Shown in pieces: positions 18,844-27,383 of a stretch of DNA of 56,836 nucleotides. The first letter of the stretch is position 1; each line of letters starts with the position of its first letter. The notes under the pieces were generated by a model that searched no databases, was not told where the DNA came from, and worked only from the letters and a program-made list of their open reading frames with translations. This DNA comes from Candidatus Fimimorpha excrementavium (lineage in GTDB: Bacteria > Bacillota > Clostridia > Lachnospirales > Lachnospiraceae), in assembly GCA_018710785.1 (NCBI GenBank), contig DVJD01000050.1:1-56836 (forward strand). The letters run 5' to 3'. The position numbers and the translations under genes are program-made.

Positions 18844-20301
18844 ATGAGATGGATTGGGGCAGCAGGAATTCTGATCTTAGTAAGCATGGTTTGGATAAAA
18901 AGAAACTATCGGAGGGAATTTGTACAGCGGCACAGGAAAGAGTTTGGATGGAGGATGCCCATCGCTTCCTGTATGCTGTGGATTGCCGACCGGTGGAGCA
19001 GAGGGGAGCCTGGAAAACGCGAGGAGAAGTATGCGCAGGCGGTTTATGTGAGAAACCAGCCCAGGGTACATAGGGATCTGCATGCCGCCAGAGCATTCGG
19101 CAATGCATGGTGTGCGCTGCTGCTGGGTTTTTTGGTGATAATTGGCGCCGATGTAGTTTCATCGGAGAAGACAGTACAGCCCGAACAGGGAATCACCCGT
19201 CCGGAATTCGGACAGGAAGAAGAATACACATTTCAAGTGGATGGTTTGACCGGACAGACAGAAGAAATCACCGTGACGGTGGAGGGGAGGCAGCCGGGGG
19301 AAGAGGTGATGGCAGAAGTGTTTGATGACATCATGGAAAAGACGAAGACACAGATGGTTGGGGACAATCCTTCCCTGGATGAAGTAAGGAGTGATCTGGA
19401 GCTGCCGACCGTGTCCGATTATGGAGTGCGCCTGGAGTGGAAGAGCAGTGACTCGGAGCTGATCAATGACTGGGGAGAGATTCAGCGGGAGGCAGTCATG
19501 GAAACCGTGGGGGAAGAGGGCAAACTGGTCTCCTTTTCGGTCCGAATGACATACGCCTCCTATGAGTCCAACTATGAAATTTATGTTCGCCTGATGCCTC
19601 CTGTAAAAGATGACGAATATTGGAAAGAGATGCTGATGGCGAACATCAATAAAAAAGAAAAAGAAACCATTCAGGATTCGGTATTTTACCTGCCCGATCA
19701 GCTGGAACAAAGACCTCTGCATTACGAGCAGAAAAGGGAAAATTCGGGATGGGAGTATTTGGTTTTGACGCTGGCGGCAGCAGCTCTTTTGATATGGGCC
19801 GGGCATGAGAAGATGAAGAAAGAATTTGAAAGAAGGGAGGAGCAAATCCAGAGAGACTATCCGCGGGTCCTGGAAAAAATGGGGATTCTGCTTCGCGCAG
19901 GCATGACCATCCGCGGTGCCTGGCAGCGGATGGTGGAGGAATATGAAGAACGTATTGAGAGAGATCCGAGACGAAAGCGATATGTGTATGAAGAAATGTT
20001 TGTCACATGGAATCAGATTAGAAACGGACGTCCGGAAGGACAGGCTTACACAGAGTTTGGAAGGAGGTGCGGAACCTACCCTTATATAAAATTCGGGAAT
20101 ATACTGGAACAAAATCTGAAGCAGGGGATCGCAGGGATCAGCCGGGCTTTGGAACGGGAAATGACCGATGCGCTGGAGGCGAGAAAAAATCTGGCTTTGA
20201 AGCGGGGAGAGGAGGCGCAGACCAAATTATTGCTGCCCATGTTTTTGATGCTGGGGATTGTATTGGTGATCCTTTTGGTACCGGCATTTTTATCATTCTG
20301 A
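18844..20301 (+). CDS. tadC: TadC-like platform protein with a large extracytoplasmic insert
   Basis: 485 residues. A first helix at about 3-18, a second at about 88-105, then some 195 residues on the outer side, a helix near 302-320, a T2SSF domain at about 330-450 and a final helix at 467-485. Usual TadC proteins have about 300 residues and no such loop. Within the insert, residues from about 170 (GDNPSLDEVRSDLELPT, then LEWKSSDSELIND) resemble an atypical bacterial Ig-like repeat (aBig_2 type). The rest acts with TadB as the assembly platform. The start has no strong ribosome site; a lower-confidence start is possible. Confidence 0.75.
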   Translation: MRWIGAAGILILVSMVWIKRNYRREFVQRHRKEFGWRMPIASCMLWIADRWSRGEPGKREEKYAQAVYVRNQPRVHRDLHAARAFGNAWCALLLGFLVIIGADVVSSEKTVQPEQGITRPEFGQEEEYTFQVDGLTGQTEEITVTVEGRQPGEEVMAEVFDDIMEKTKTQMVGDNPSLDEVRSDLELPTVSDYGVRLEWKSSDSELINDWGEIQREAVMETVGEEGKLVSFSVRMTYASYESNYEIYVRLMPPVKDDEYWKEMLMANINKKEKETIQDSVFYLPDQLEQRPLHYEQKRENSGWEYLVLTLAAAALLIWAGHEKMKKEFERREEQIQRDYPRVLEKMGILLRAGMTIRGAWQRMVEEYEERIERDPRRKRYVYEEMFVTWNQIRNGRPEGQAYTEFGRRCGTYPYIKFGNILEQNLKQGIAGISRALEREMTDALEARKNLALKRGEEAQTKLLLPMFLMLGIVLVILLVPAFLSF

Positions 20302-20338
20302 GGAAGCGGTGGTTCCTAACGGGAAAGGGGAGAAGTTT

Positions 20339-20557
20339 ATGATATGCAGTGGAAAAGATCGCGTGAAACTATGGCTTTGGAATTTTAGAAACAAGTGGCT
20401 CATGTGGGAAAAGCCGGAAGATGGATTCGGAACCGTGGAAGTGATCCTGATTCTGGTGGTGCTGATTGCGCTGGTACTGATTTTCAAAAAACAGATCACG
20501 GAATTGGTACAAAATATATTTAAACAGATCAATGCCTCCGTCAATCAGGTCTATTGA
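20339..20557 (+). CDS. flp: Flp/Tad type IVb pilin-like protein
   Basis: 72 residues from the ATG at 20339, preceded by GGGGAG; a GTG at 20309 in the same frame is less likely. After a 30-residue leader comes the processing motif DGFG-TVEV and a 16-residue hydrophobic helix (VEVILILVVLIALVLIF), then a short amphipathic tail. Cleavage would fall after Gly30, with Glu at mature position 3 rather than the usual 5. It fits the small Flp1-like pilins of Clostridia. It closes the operon; no prepilin peptidase or TadE/F gene follows. Confidence 0.72.
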   Translation: MICSGKDRVKLWLWNFRNKWLMWEKPEDGFGTVEVILILVVLIALVLIFKKQITELVQNIFKQINASVNQVY

Positions 20558-20617
20558 GAAGTAGGCGATTACGAAACTCATTGGAAGGAATAGAAGTTTT
20601 AAAGTGAAATCCCGGAC

Positions 20618-20769
20618 GGCCGGAGAGAGCGAACCTTTTTCCTGTCGGGGCGCTCTCGCTCGTGAAAAACGTAGCGGTACTAAGATTTTTCTGCGCCGTG
20701 TCCGGCTGGAAATATCAAGTACCGACGTTTTTCAAAGCCCGTCAGGAAAAAGGTTCGCTCTCTCCGGCC
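20618..20769. repeat. Palindromic element, copy B (full)
   Basis: Perfect 27-bp arms (20618-20644 and 20743-20769) enclose the conserved core (AAAAACGTAGCGGTACTAAG at 20668, then GCTGGAAATATCAAGTACCG). The element lies between flp and dus. It is followed by the tail repeat. Confidence 0.85.
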
Positions 20770-20880
20770 TGTGAATGGTTTCCGCAAACAAAAGCATTGG
20801 TGAGGAGCAATGAAGATGGTAAGGCTTAAAAAGTGAGGATTTATGCGGCCTATAGAGTTTCGCAATTATCTAGGATAGAC
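20770..20880 (+). repeat. Tail repeat, copy 1 (before dus)
   Basis: Begins TGTGAATGGTTTCCGCAAAC, includes AAGCATTGGTGAGGAGCAAT and ends AGAGTTTCGCAATTATCTA. It aligns along its whole length with 21927-22030 before the methyltransferase and more loosely with 51940-52026 before cas4. It forms the 5' region of dus. Confidence 0.65.
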
Positions 20881-20902
20881 TGATACAGAAAGGAAGAAAA
20901 AC

Positions 20903-21868
20903 GTGAAATTATATTTTGCTCCCATGGAGGGAATCACCGGATATGTGTTCCGAAACGCCCACCATCACTGCTTTGGCGGAGTGGACCGGTATTATACGCC
21001 GTTTATTGCCACCCATAAAAATAAGGGCCTGACTTCCAGGGAAAAGAATGATGTGCTGCCAAAACATAATGAGGGAATGCCGGTGGTGCCCCAGCTTTTA
21101 TCCAACAATGGAGAAGACTTCATAAAAACAGCCCGTATGATGGCTGAATTTGGGTACCGCGAGGTGAATCTGAATTTGGGATGCCCATCCAAAACGGTGG
21201 TGACCAAACAGAAGGGCGCCGGTTTTCTGGCAGAGAAGGACCGGCTGGATGCCTTTTTGGATCAGATTTATTCGGGGCTTTCCGGCAAAGGACCGGAGAT
21301 TTCCATAAAAACCAGGATCGGCATGGAAACAGAAGAGGAGTGGGAGGGGCTGCTGGCCCTCTTCCATCAATATCCGGTGAAGGAACTGATCATTCATCCC
21401 AGGGTGCAGCGGGAATACTACAATGGAACACCCCACCGGCAGATATGGGGAGAGGCCCTGAAAAAGAGCAGAAATCCGGTCTGCTACAATGGAGATCTGT
21501 TTACCGTCAGCCAGATCCGCGATTTCACGGAAGAATATCCGGACACCCAGGCGATCATGCTGGGACGGGGAATGCTCATGGATCCGGCTCTGGCAGAAAA
21601 ATGGAAGAGCGGGGAAGAGACGGGAACATGGAAACCGGAAGGGCAATATGACTATGCGCGTATCCGTGATTTTCACGAAGAAGTGTACGAGGGATACCGG
21701 AGCATTTTGTCCGGGGACAGAGATGTATTGTTTAAGATGAAAGAATTGTGGTGGTATCTGATCCAGGCCTTCCCGCAGGGGGAGAAGACGCTGAAAAAAA
21801 TCAGGAAGGCAGAGCGGCTTTCGGATTATGAGAGGGCAGTGGAGGAGGTCTTCATGCGGACAATCTGA
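20903..21868 (+). CDS. dus: tRNA-dihydrouridine synthase
   Basis: 321 residues with a GTG start at 20903 after AAAGGAAG. N-terminal FAPMEGITGYVFRN binds FMN; NLNLGCPSK carries the catalytic Cys near residue 96; IKTRIGM and LIIHPRVQREYYNG are conserved barrel segments. The enzyme reduces uridines in the tRNA D-loop with NADPH. The short C-terminal helical domain and the length fit the bacterial Dus family; the exact site specificity is not predictable. It is flanked on both sides by copies of the palindromic element and its tail. Confidence 0.92.
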   Translation: MKLYFAPMEGITGYVFRNAHHHCFGGVDRYYTPFIATHKNKGLTSREKNDVLPKHNEGMPVVPQLLSNNGEDFIKTARMMAEFGYREVNLNLGCPSKTVVTKQKGAGFLAEKDRLDAFLDQIYSGLSGKGPEISIKTRIGMETEEEWEGLLALFHQYPVKELIIHPRVQREYYNGTPHRQIWGEALKKSRNPVCYNGDLFTVSQIRDFTEEYPDTQAIMLGRGMLMDPALAEKWKSGEETGTWKPEGQYDYARIRDFHEEVYEGYRSILSGDRDVLFKMKELWWYLIQAFPQGEKTLKKIRKAERLSDYERAVEEVFMRTI

Positions 21869-21877
21869 CGGTCCGGA

Positions 21878-21926
21878 CGGCCGGAGAGAGCGAACCTTTT
21901 TCCTGTCGGGGGCGCTCTCTCCAGCC
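21878..21926. repeat. Palindromic element, copy C (internally deleted)
   Basis: The first 33 bp equal the left arm of copy B up to CCTGTCGGGG, then the sequence jumps to GCGCTCTCTCC at the end of the right arm. The whole core is missing. A deletion between the similar GCGCTCTC and GTTCGCTCTC segments explains it. Confidence 0.7.
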
Positions 21927-22030
21927 TGTGAATGTTTTCCAGAAACAGAAGAATTGGTAAGGAGCGATTGGGATAGAGGAAATCGAGAGATTAGAGTTTA
22001 CACGGCTTTGAGAGTTTCGCAATTACCTAA
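21927..22030 (+). repeat. Tail repeat, copy 2 (before the methyltransferase)
   Basis: TGTGAATGTTTTCCAGAAAC, GAATTGGTAAGGAGCGATTG and GAGAGTTTCGCAATTACCTA match the tail before dus at most positions. Conservation of this untranslated piece ahead of two unrelated genes is unexplained. Confidence 0.6.
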
Positions 22031-22060
22031 GAATTATTGATGAGGAAAGGAGAGAAGCCT

Positions 22061-22838
22061 TTGGGAAAGGAGCAGCTGTTTCGCGGGAGGGCGAAGGATT
22101 ATGTGGCCGGAAGGCCTGGGTATGCAGAGGGGGTTCTGGATGAGATGGGGAGGAGATTGGGACTGGCAGAAAAGGGAGATGGGAAACGGATCGCCGACGT
22201 GGGAAGCGGGACGGGCAAATTTTCCGGTCAGCTTTTGATGAGGGGATATGAGGTGTATGGCATAGAGCCCAATGAAGAGATGAGACGGGAGGCGGAAGCA
22301 CGGTTTCAGGGAGAGCGGCGGTTTCATTCTGTGGAGGGCAATGCGGAGAACACGGGGATGAAATCCGGCTGGTTCGATGCGGTGACGTGCGCCCAGGCGT
22401 TTCACTGGTTTGATGGGGACGCGTTTCAAAGAGAGTGCCGAAGAATCCTGAACCGGGAGGGAATGGTTTTCCTGATCTGGAATATGCGGGATATGGATGC
22501 GGATCTGAATCGGGATTTGTATCGGCTGTTTCAGATACACTGCCCGGATTTTCATGGGTTCAGCGCGGGGCTTTCGGAAGATGACGAAAGGATCGTCCGT
22601 TTTTTTTGGAGGCAGGTATGAAAAAATGAAGTGGAAACATCCCATCGCGTTTACGGAAGACCAGTTTATGGCCCGAAACCGCTCCAGCTCCTATGCCAAA
22701 AAGGAAGGGGAGGAAGGGTTTTCTGCGTTCCTTCAGGATCTGAGACGGGTGTTTCAGACATATGAAACAGACGGACGGGTGTGGATGCCCAATGAAACCG
22801 TGATGTATGCAGGAACGGTTTCGGATGGAATCGATTGA
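22061..22838 (+). pseudogene. Class I SAM-dependent methyltransferase, frameshifted
   Basis: Likely TTG start at 22061, with AAAGGAG at 22046-22052. The Rossmann fold carries motif I IADVGSGTGKFS, acidic EPNEEM and the AQAFHWFD segment of the Methyltransf_11 family. At a run of eight T residues (22600-22607) the frame ends soon after (stop by 22621), while the expected C-terminal part (GGRYEKMKW, FMARNRSSSYAK, WMPNETVMYAG) continues one frame over to 22838. Seven T residues would restore one protein of about 258 residues. Real loss, slippage at the run, or a sequencing error are all possible. Substrate unknown. Confidence 0.7.
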
Positions 22839-22994
22839 CAAATCCGGAAAACCAGGGTACGATGAAATTAAGGATCCTCGAGACGTTCGATATGGTGCAA
22901 AAATCAGGACTTGAGAAATGCTTTTTATGTACTTGTCTTATGACTGGCAGATGCGTTGCTGAAATCTTTATTTTGTGAAAAGGGGGCGATGCGT

Positions 22995-23627
22995 ATGTTA
23001 AAGCGATTTTTTTCTGTTTTGGGGAGCCTTTTGATTTTTCTTGCCGGTGCAGCCGGATGCGGACAGACGACGGAATCGGCATTTGGAGATCCGGAGACCT
23101 TTCTTTCCGAGCATGTAGAATATTCCGATGAGACTTATGCATGCACACTGCTTCCCTGGTATTCCTCCGCTGAGGACGTCCAGTCTCTGCTTTCCTCGTA
23201 TACGAAAACCGTGGACGAGGATGATTTCAAAATCTATTGGGGCGAGGGTTTGCTGCCCGATCAGACTCCGGTGAGAGAGCGGGCTGCCCTGGGATTCCGG
23301 ACGGAAAACGGGACGTCGGAGCTGGTGAGTATTTCTCTGATGTATTTTGTGGAGGAAACCGGAGAGGGAAGGGTGCGTGAACTCATGGATTCCATGAAAG
23401 AACAAGTAAAACCCTGGGAAGAAGAGGAGGGGGTCGTTTTGACCGGAAACGAAGACGATACCATGTACCAGCTGTATCAATCGGATACCGGGTCGTATAT
23501 TGCGCTGTACTGCTATCCGGATCTCAGTGAAGATCGGGGAGAGGAGTTCCCGGAAGTTTCCTGGGAACGCTACAGCGGCGTTATGATTGACTTGTGGTAT
23601 CCGCAGCCGCGGATATCCTTCGAGTGA
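22995..23627 (+). CDS. Small putative lipoprotein of unknown function
   Basis: 210 residues from the ATG at 22995, which is eight bases after AGGGGG; an ATG six bases earlier is too close to that site. The signal sequence FFSVLGSLLIFLAGAAGCG ends in a weak lipobox with Cys near residue 22. The mature part is acidic and has no motif I recognise. The gene stands alone before a terminator. Membrane anchoring is inference from the signal. Confidence 0.6.
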   Translation: MLKRFFSVLGSLLIFLAGAAGCGQTTESAFGDPETFLSEHVEYSDETYACTLLPWYSSAEDVQSLLSSYTKTVDEDDFKIYWGEGLLPDQTPVRERAALGFRTENGTSELVSISLMYFVEETGEGRVRELMDSMKEQVKPWEEEEGVVLTGNEDDTMYQLYQSDTGSYIALYCYPDLSEDRGEEFPEVSWERYSGVMIDLWYPQPRISFE

Positions 23628-23639
23628 TTTGCAGTGATC

Positions 23640-23708
23640 AAAACCGGGTGCTCTGTGGATCGGCGAGACAGTTTTTGTCTGCCGCCGAAACGCAGGACAC
23701 CCGGTTTT
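23640..23708. terminator. Bidirectional terminator
   Basis: AAAACCGGGTG at 23640-23650 pairs with CACCCGGTTTT at 23698-23708, with a second hairpin inside (CGGCGAGACAG with GTCTGCCGCCG). The A- and T-rich ends serve both strands, matching the convergent lipoprotein and cfa genes. Confidence 0.75.
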
Positions 23709-23740
23709 ATTTATGATTTTCTGTCATCCAGATATGGATA

Positions 23741-24925
23741 TTAATACCATCTTACCATGGGCAGATCGTTGTTGATTCCCTTTGTAACCAGAATCTGGTG
23801 CAGGTCGATGATGCCGTTGTGGAAGGTGGCAGCGCATGCGGACAGGTAGAGATCCCACATGCGGACAAAACGCTCATCAAACATGGTGCGCACTTCGTCC
23901 AGATGTTCTTTGAAGTTCTTCTCCCAGCAAAGGAGGGTTTTATTGTAATGCAGACGAAGGTTTTCCACATCCAGCACATGGAAATTATCTTCTGCCATGG
24001 CAGAGATCATCTCGCGAAGGCTTGGAACTACGCCGCCTGGGAAAATGTATTTTTTGATCCAGGCATCGCCGGGATGTTCCTTTAAAGCGCTGATGAAATG
24101 GAGCAGGAACAGTCCGCCGTCCTTCAGTACGTCGCGGACACAGTCATTGAACAGCTGGTAGTTTTCTCTTCCCACATGTTCCACCATTCCCACGCTGACG
24201 ACGCGGTCGAAGGTTTTTCCATATTTGGGAAGGTCACGGTAATCCATCAGCTCTACGGTCAGATAGTCGGACAGTCCTTCCGCTTCGATTCTTCGTTTGA
24301 ATTCCGCATACTGTTCGTGGCTCAATGTGATGCCGGTTCCCTTAATTTTATACTTTTTCGCGGCTTCGATCAGAAGAAAGCCCCATCCGCATCCGATGTC
24401 CAGCAGGCTCATGCCTTCTTTCAGATACAGCTTTTCCAAAATATGATCCACTTTGTTGACCTGGGCCTGATACAGGGTATCGTCCGGGTTTTTGAAATAA
24501 GCGCAGGAATAACTCAGGGTTTCATCCAGCCAGAGTTTGTAAAAGTCGTTTCCGATATCATAATGGCTGGTCACTTCCTTGGCCTGGTTCTTTTTGGATA
24601 CGGAAGTATGGATCAGTTTTTTCAGCGCGTTTTGATCCGTGGAAAATTTGCCCATCTGTCCGAGAAAATGGTCCAGGGCGTTGTAAAGATTTCCCTCAAT
24701 GTCAAGTGTTCCATCCATATAGGCCTCTCCGAGGGCGATGGATGTGCTGTTTAAAAGATCGGATACGGGTATGGCCTTTTTGAAATTCACAGTAAAAGTC
24801 GGCGTACCAGTACCGATGGGATATTCAGCGTCCTTGAATTTCACCAAAAATGGATCATCGTCAAATTTACTTAAAAACTGCACCATTGCTTTTTCTTCCA
24901 TTTTTTCTTCTACTTTTCCTAACAT
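23741..24925 (-). CDS. cfa: Cyclopropane-fatty-acyl-phospholipid synthase
   Basis: 394 residues from the ATG at 24925 (MLGKVEEKMEEK), which follows GGAGG; the frame is open 25 codons further but without a ribosome site. The N-terminal lipid-binding part is followed by SHYDIGNDFYKLWLDETLSY, the SAM site LDIGCGWGFLLIEAAKKY and VSVGMVEHVG. The enzyme adds a methylene from SAM across double bonds of membrane lipid acyl chains. The neighbouring minus-strand fabV is also lipid-related but has its own terminator. Confidence 0.92.
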   Translation of the reverse strand: MLGKVEEKMEEKAMVQFLSKFDDDPFLVKFKDAEYPIGTGTPTFTVNFKKAIPVSDLLNSTSIALGEAYMDGTLDIEGNLYNALDHFLGQMGKFSTDQNALKKLIHTSVSKKNQAKEVTSHYDIGNDFYKLWLDETLSYSCAYFKNPDDTLYQAQVNKVDHILEKLYLKEGMSLLDIGCGWGFLLIEAAKKYKIKGTGITLSHEQYAEFKRRIEAEGLSDYLTVELMDYRDLPKYGKTFDRVVSVGMVEHVGRENYQLFNDCVRDVLKDGGLFLLHFISALKEHPGDAWIKKYIFPGGVVPSLREMISAMAEDNFHVLDVENLRLHYNKTLLCWEKNFKEHLDEVRTMFDERFVRMWDLYLSACAATFHNGIIDLHQILVTKGINNDLPMVRWY

Positions 24926-24975
24926 AAAAATCCTCCGTTTCACTTCTGATTGATCCAGTAAAAAACAAGTCAATA

Positions 24976-24996
24976 CAAGGGATTGGCACCCTTGTC
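24976..24996 (-). promoter_or_regulatory. Inverted repeat upstream of cfa
   Basis: ACAAGGG-7 nt-CCCTTGT, a perfect 7-bp inverted repeat about 50 bp before the cfa start. It could be an operator or leader hairpin. The remainder of the 313-bp gap up to 25239 holds an AT-rich likely promoter region and the fabV terminator. Confidence 0.4.
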
Positions 24997-25153
24997 CCAA
25001 TTTATGGTATTCCTATTTTTTTGTAAAGTCAACAGAAAGCAATCTACAAAATTTATGTGACAAAATGGGCCATAAAATTGGTGATTATTATAGGAATGAT
25101 TTCGAAAAAGCAAAAAATATTTCCATATTTGCCCGTCAGCGTTCATTCATACA

Positions 25154-25195
25154 GAAAAAAAGAGTCATATTATCAGAAATATGACTCTAAAAAAA
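25154..25195 (-). terminator. Intrinsic terminator of fabV
   Basis: AGAGTCATAT at 25161-25170 pairs with ATATGACTCT at 25179-25188. Read on the minus strand, the stem is followed by seven T residues. Confidence 0.75.
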
Positions 25196-25239
25196 GATAT
25201 TTTTATAAAATTTTTATCCATGCACCAAAAGCAGTTCTT

Positions 25240-26403
25240 TTAAATTTCCACATCCTGGCTGTAGTCCACATTCGGGAATCGGAAGCCGAACATGTGATAA
25301 AAATCATCCCAATAGCCGTCGATGTCTGCCAGTTCTTTTACATTATCCGTGTTGATCTTGTCCCAGATTTCCATGACTTCCTTTTGAATGTCCTCCCGCA
25401 GTTCCCAGTCATCCAGGCGGATTCTGCCCTCTTCATCCAGTACCGGTGCGTTTCCGGAGAACAGTTTTTCGTGGAACAGGCGGCCGATCTGCTCGATACA
25501 TCCCTCATGCAGTCCCTTTTCCTTCATCACCTTGTAAAGGATGGCAAAATAGAGGGGTACGATGGGGATGGCGGCGCTGGCCTGTGTGACAAGGGCCTTG
25601 TTGACGGATATGTAGGCCTTTACATGCTGATCCGCTAAAGTTTGATTGATGATGGCGGCGCTTTCCTGAAGGTGCTTTTTGGCCATGCCGATGGTACCGT
25701 TGAAATAAACCGGATAAGTCAGCTTCGGACCGATATAGGAATAGGCCAGGGTGATGGCGCCGTCGGCCAGGACACCGGCGTCGGAAAGGGCATTCATCCA
25801 GTCAATCCAGTCTTCCCCGCCCATTACTTTTACAGTGGCCAGGGTTTCTTCTTCCGTCGCAGGCGTGATGGTGGCTTCTCCGACGGTATTGTCCTTTAAA
25901 TTCCAGGATTTATTTGTAAAGTCAGAAGATGTCGTCTTCAGAACAGACTGGTAAGTGGTCCCGTCCGCTGTGGTGCGGCGCGGCGCGGCCAGACTGTAAA
26001 CGACCATATCCACACTGCCGAGATCGCTGCGGATGAGATCGATGACCTGATCCTTGATTTCTTTGGAAAATGCGTCTCCGTTGATGGATTTTGCATACAG
26101 TCCGTCGGCGTGGGCAAATTCTTCAAAGGCTTTTGTATTGTAATAGCCGGGAGTGGCGGTCCGGCGTCCGTTGGATTCCTTTTCAAACATGACGCCGATG
26201 GTGGCTGCGCCGGTGCAGTAGGCGGCAGCGATGCGGGAGGCCAGGCCGTAACCGGTGGAAGCACCGATGACCAGGACCTTTTTGGGGCCGTCACAGGAAC
26301 CCAGCTTTTTCATATATTCAATTTGGCGTTTTACATTTTCGCGGCATCCGACTGGATGGGCAGTTGCACAGATAAATCCTCTTACCTTTGGTTCAACGAT
26401 CAT
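25240..26403 (-). CDS. fabV: Trans-2-enoyl-CoA/ACP reductase, FabV/TER family
   Basis: 387 residues from the ATG at 26403 (MIVEPKVRGFICATAHP, the standard FabV start). The NAD(H) site VLVIGASTGYGLASRIAAAY and the active motif Y-x8-K (YFNGTIGMAK) are present; length equals the family norm. FabV reduces trans-2-enoyl thioesters, either as the last step of type II fatty acid elongation or, as TER, of crotonyl-CoA to butyryl-CoA. Sequence alone does not separate these. It is transcribed towards cfa. Confidence 0.92.
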   Translation of the reverse strand: MIVEPKVRGFICATAHPVGCRENVKRQIEYMKKLGSCDGPKKVLVIGASTGYGLASRIAAAYCTGAATIGVMFEKESNGRRTATPGYYNTKAFEEFAHADGLYAKSINGDAFSKEIKDQVIDLIRSDLGSVDMVVYSLAAPRRTTADGTTYQSVLKTTSSDFTNKSWNLKDNTVGEATITPATEEETLATVKVMGGEDWIDWMNALSDAGVLADGAITLAYSYIGPKLTYPVYFNGTIGMAKKHLQESAAIINQTLADQHVKAYISVNKALVTQASAAIPIVPLYFAILYKVMKEKGLHEGCIEQIGRLFHEKLFSGNAPVLDEEGRIRLDDWELREDIQKEVMEIWDKINTDNVKELADIDGYWDDFYHMFGFRFPNVDYSQDVEI

Positions 26404-26512
26404 AATTCTAACCATACCTTTCCATTGATCTTTAACATAAAAAGAACAAAGTGGACAAGCCAGCGCGAATGTTTCAGAATATGTCTGATGCCGCAAGGAG
26501 AACCTGTACACT

Positions 26513-26556
26513 TTGCACATGCACGCAAAATGCGGTATAATCATTTGATTATCAAA
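26513..26556 (+). promoter_or_regulatory. Promoter with an operator-like palindrome
   Basis: TTGCAC at 26513-26518, 17 bp, TATAAT at 26536-26541, then the 13-bp palindrome TTTGATTATCAAA at 26544-26556, which would cover the transcription start. It points towards the histidine phosphatase operon, 200 bp downstream. A repressor site is inference. Confidence 0.5.
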
Positions 26557-26762
26557 GTTATTTTAACAAAGTTTTCTCCAGATAGCAAGCGCTTTCTTTC
26601 ATGAGTTTGCCGATTGTTCTGGTTATCGTGAATTTGGAAATCGTTTTGCTCTTTGGGAACTGTGGCTTTACGCATCGGAAGTTTCGTGATAGGATAAACC
26701 CATGGAAGAGCCGAAGGCAGGAGAGAATAGAGAAGGAAAACAAAAGAGGAGATGGATTGCCG

Positions 26763-27383
26763 ATGAGAATTTATATCATGCGCCATGGAGAAACCGATTG
26801 GAATAGGGAAAATAAGATACAGGGAAGAGTCGATATTCCGCTCAATGAAAATGGAAGGGAACTGGCACGTATTACGGCGGAAAAATTGAAAAAGATTCCG
26901 TTTGCGGCGGCCATCACCAGCCCCTTGATCCGGGCAAAGGAAACAGCAGAGATTATCATGGGAGACCGCAGTGCGCCGATTACAGAGGACTGGCGCATCG
27001 CGGAACTGGCATTCGGACAGGGGGAGGGAATGCAGGCGAAGGTGAACGGTTCCTATGTTTCGGTATTTGAGAATTTCTTTCACCACCCGGAACAGTACGA
27101 ACCGCTTCCGGGCGGTGAGACCCTTCGTCATCTGTGTGAGAGGACCGGAGATTTTTTGAGAGATGTGACACAGCGGGCAGAGTGGAAGGATAAAACCATC
27201 CTGGTGGCCACCCATGGAGCGGCCATGCGGGGAATCTTAAACAATGTCAGAGGAGAAAGTCTTGCGCATTTCTGGATGGGAAATCTGATCCGAAACTGTG
27301 CAGTTACCATCGTGGATGTGATCGACGGTGTGTATACCGTGGTGGAAGACGGAAAGGTTTTTTATGAGACAGAGAATGGATGA
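26763..27383 (+). CDS. Histidine phosphatase family protein
   Basis: 206 residues from the ATG at 26763, preceded by GAGGAG. The phosphoglycerate-mutase-like fold is shown by the N-terminal MRHGETDWN (catalytic His), GRVDIPLNENG, and ATHGAAMRGIL with the second His. Family members remove phosphate from small molecules or proteins; the substrate is unknown here. Its last 20 bases overlap the start of the next gene, tying it to the LRR-VWA-ATPase operon. Confidence 0.88.
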   Translation: MRIYIMRHGETDWNRENKIQGRVDIPLNENGRELARITAEKLKKIPFAAAITSPLIRAKETAEIIMGDRSAPITEDWRIAELAFGQGEGMQAKVNGSYVSVFENFFHHPEQYEPLPGGETLRHLCERTGDFLRDVTQRAEWKDKTILVATHGAAMRGILNNVRGESLAHFWMGNLIRNCAVTIVDVIDGVYTVVEDGKVFYETENG

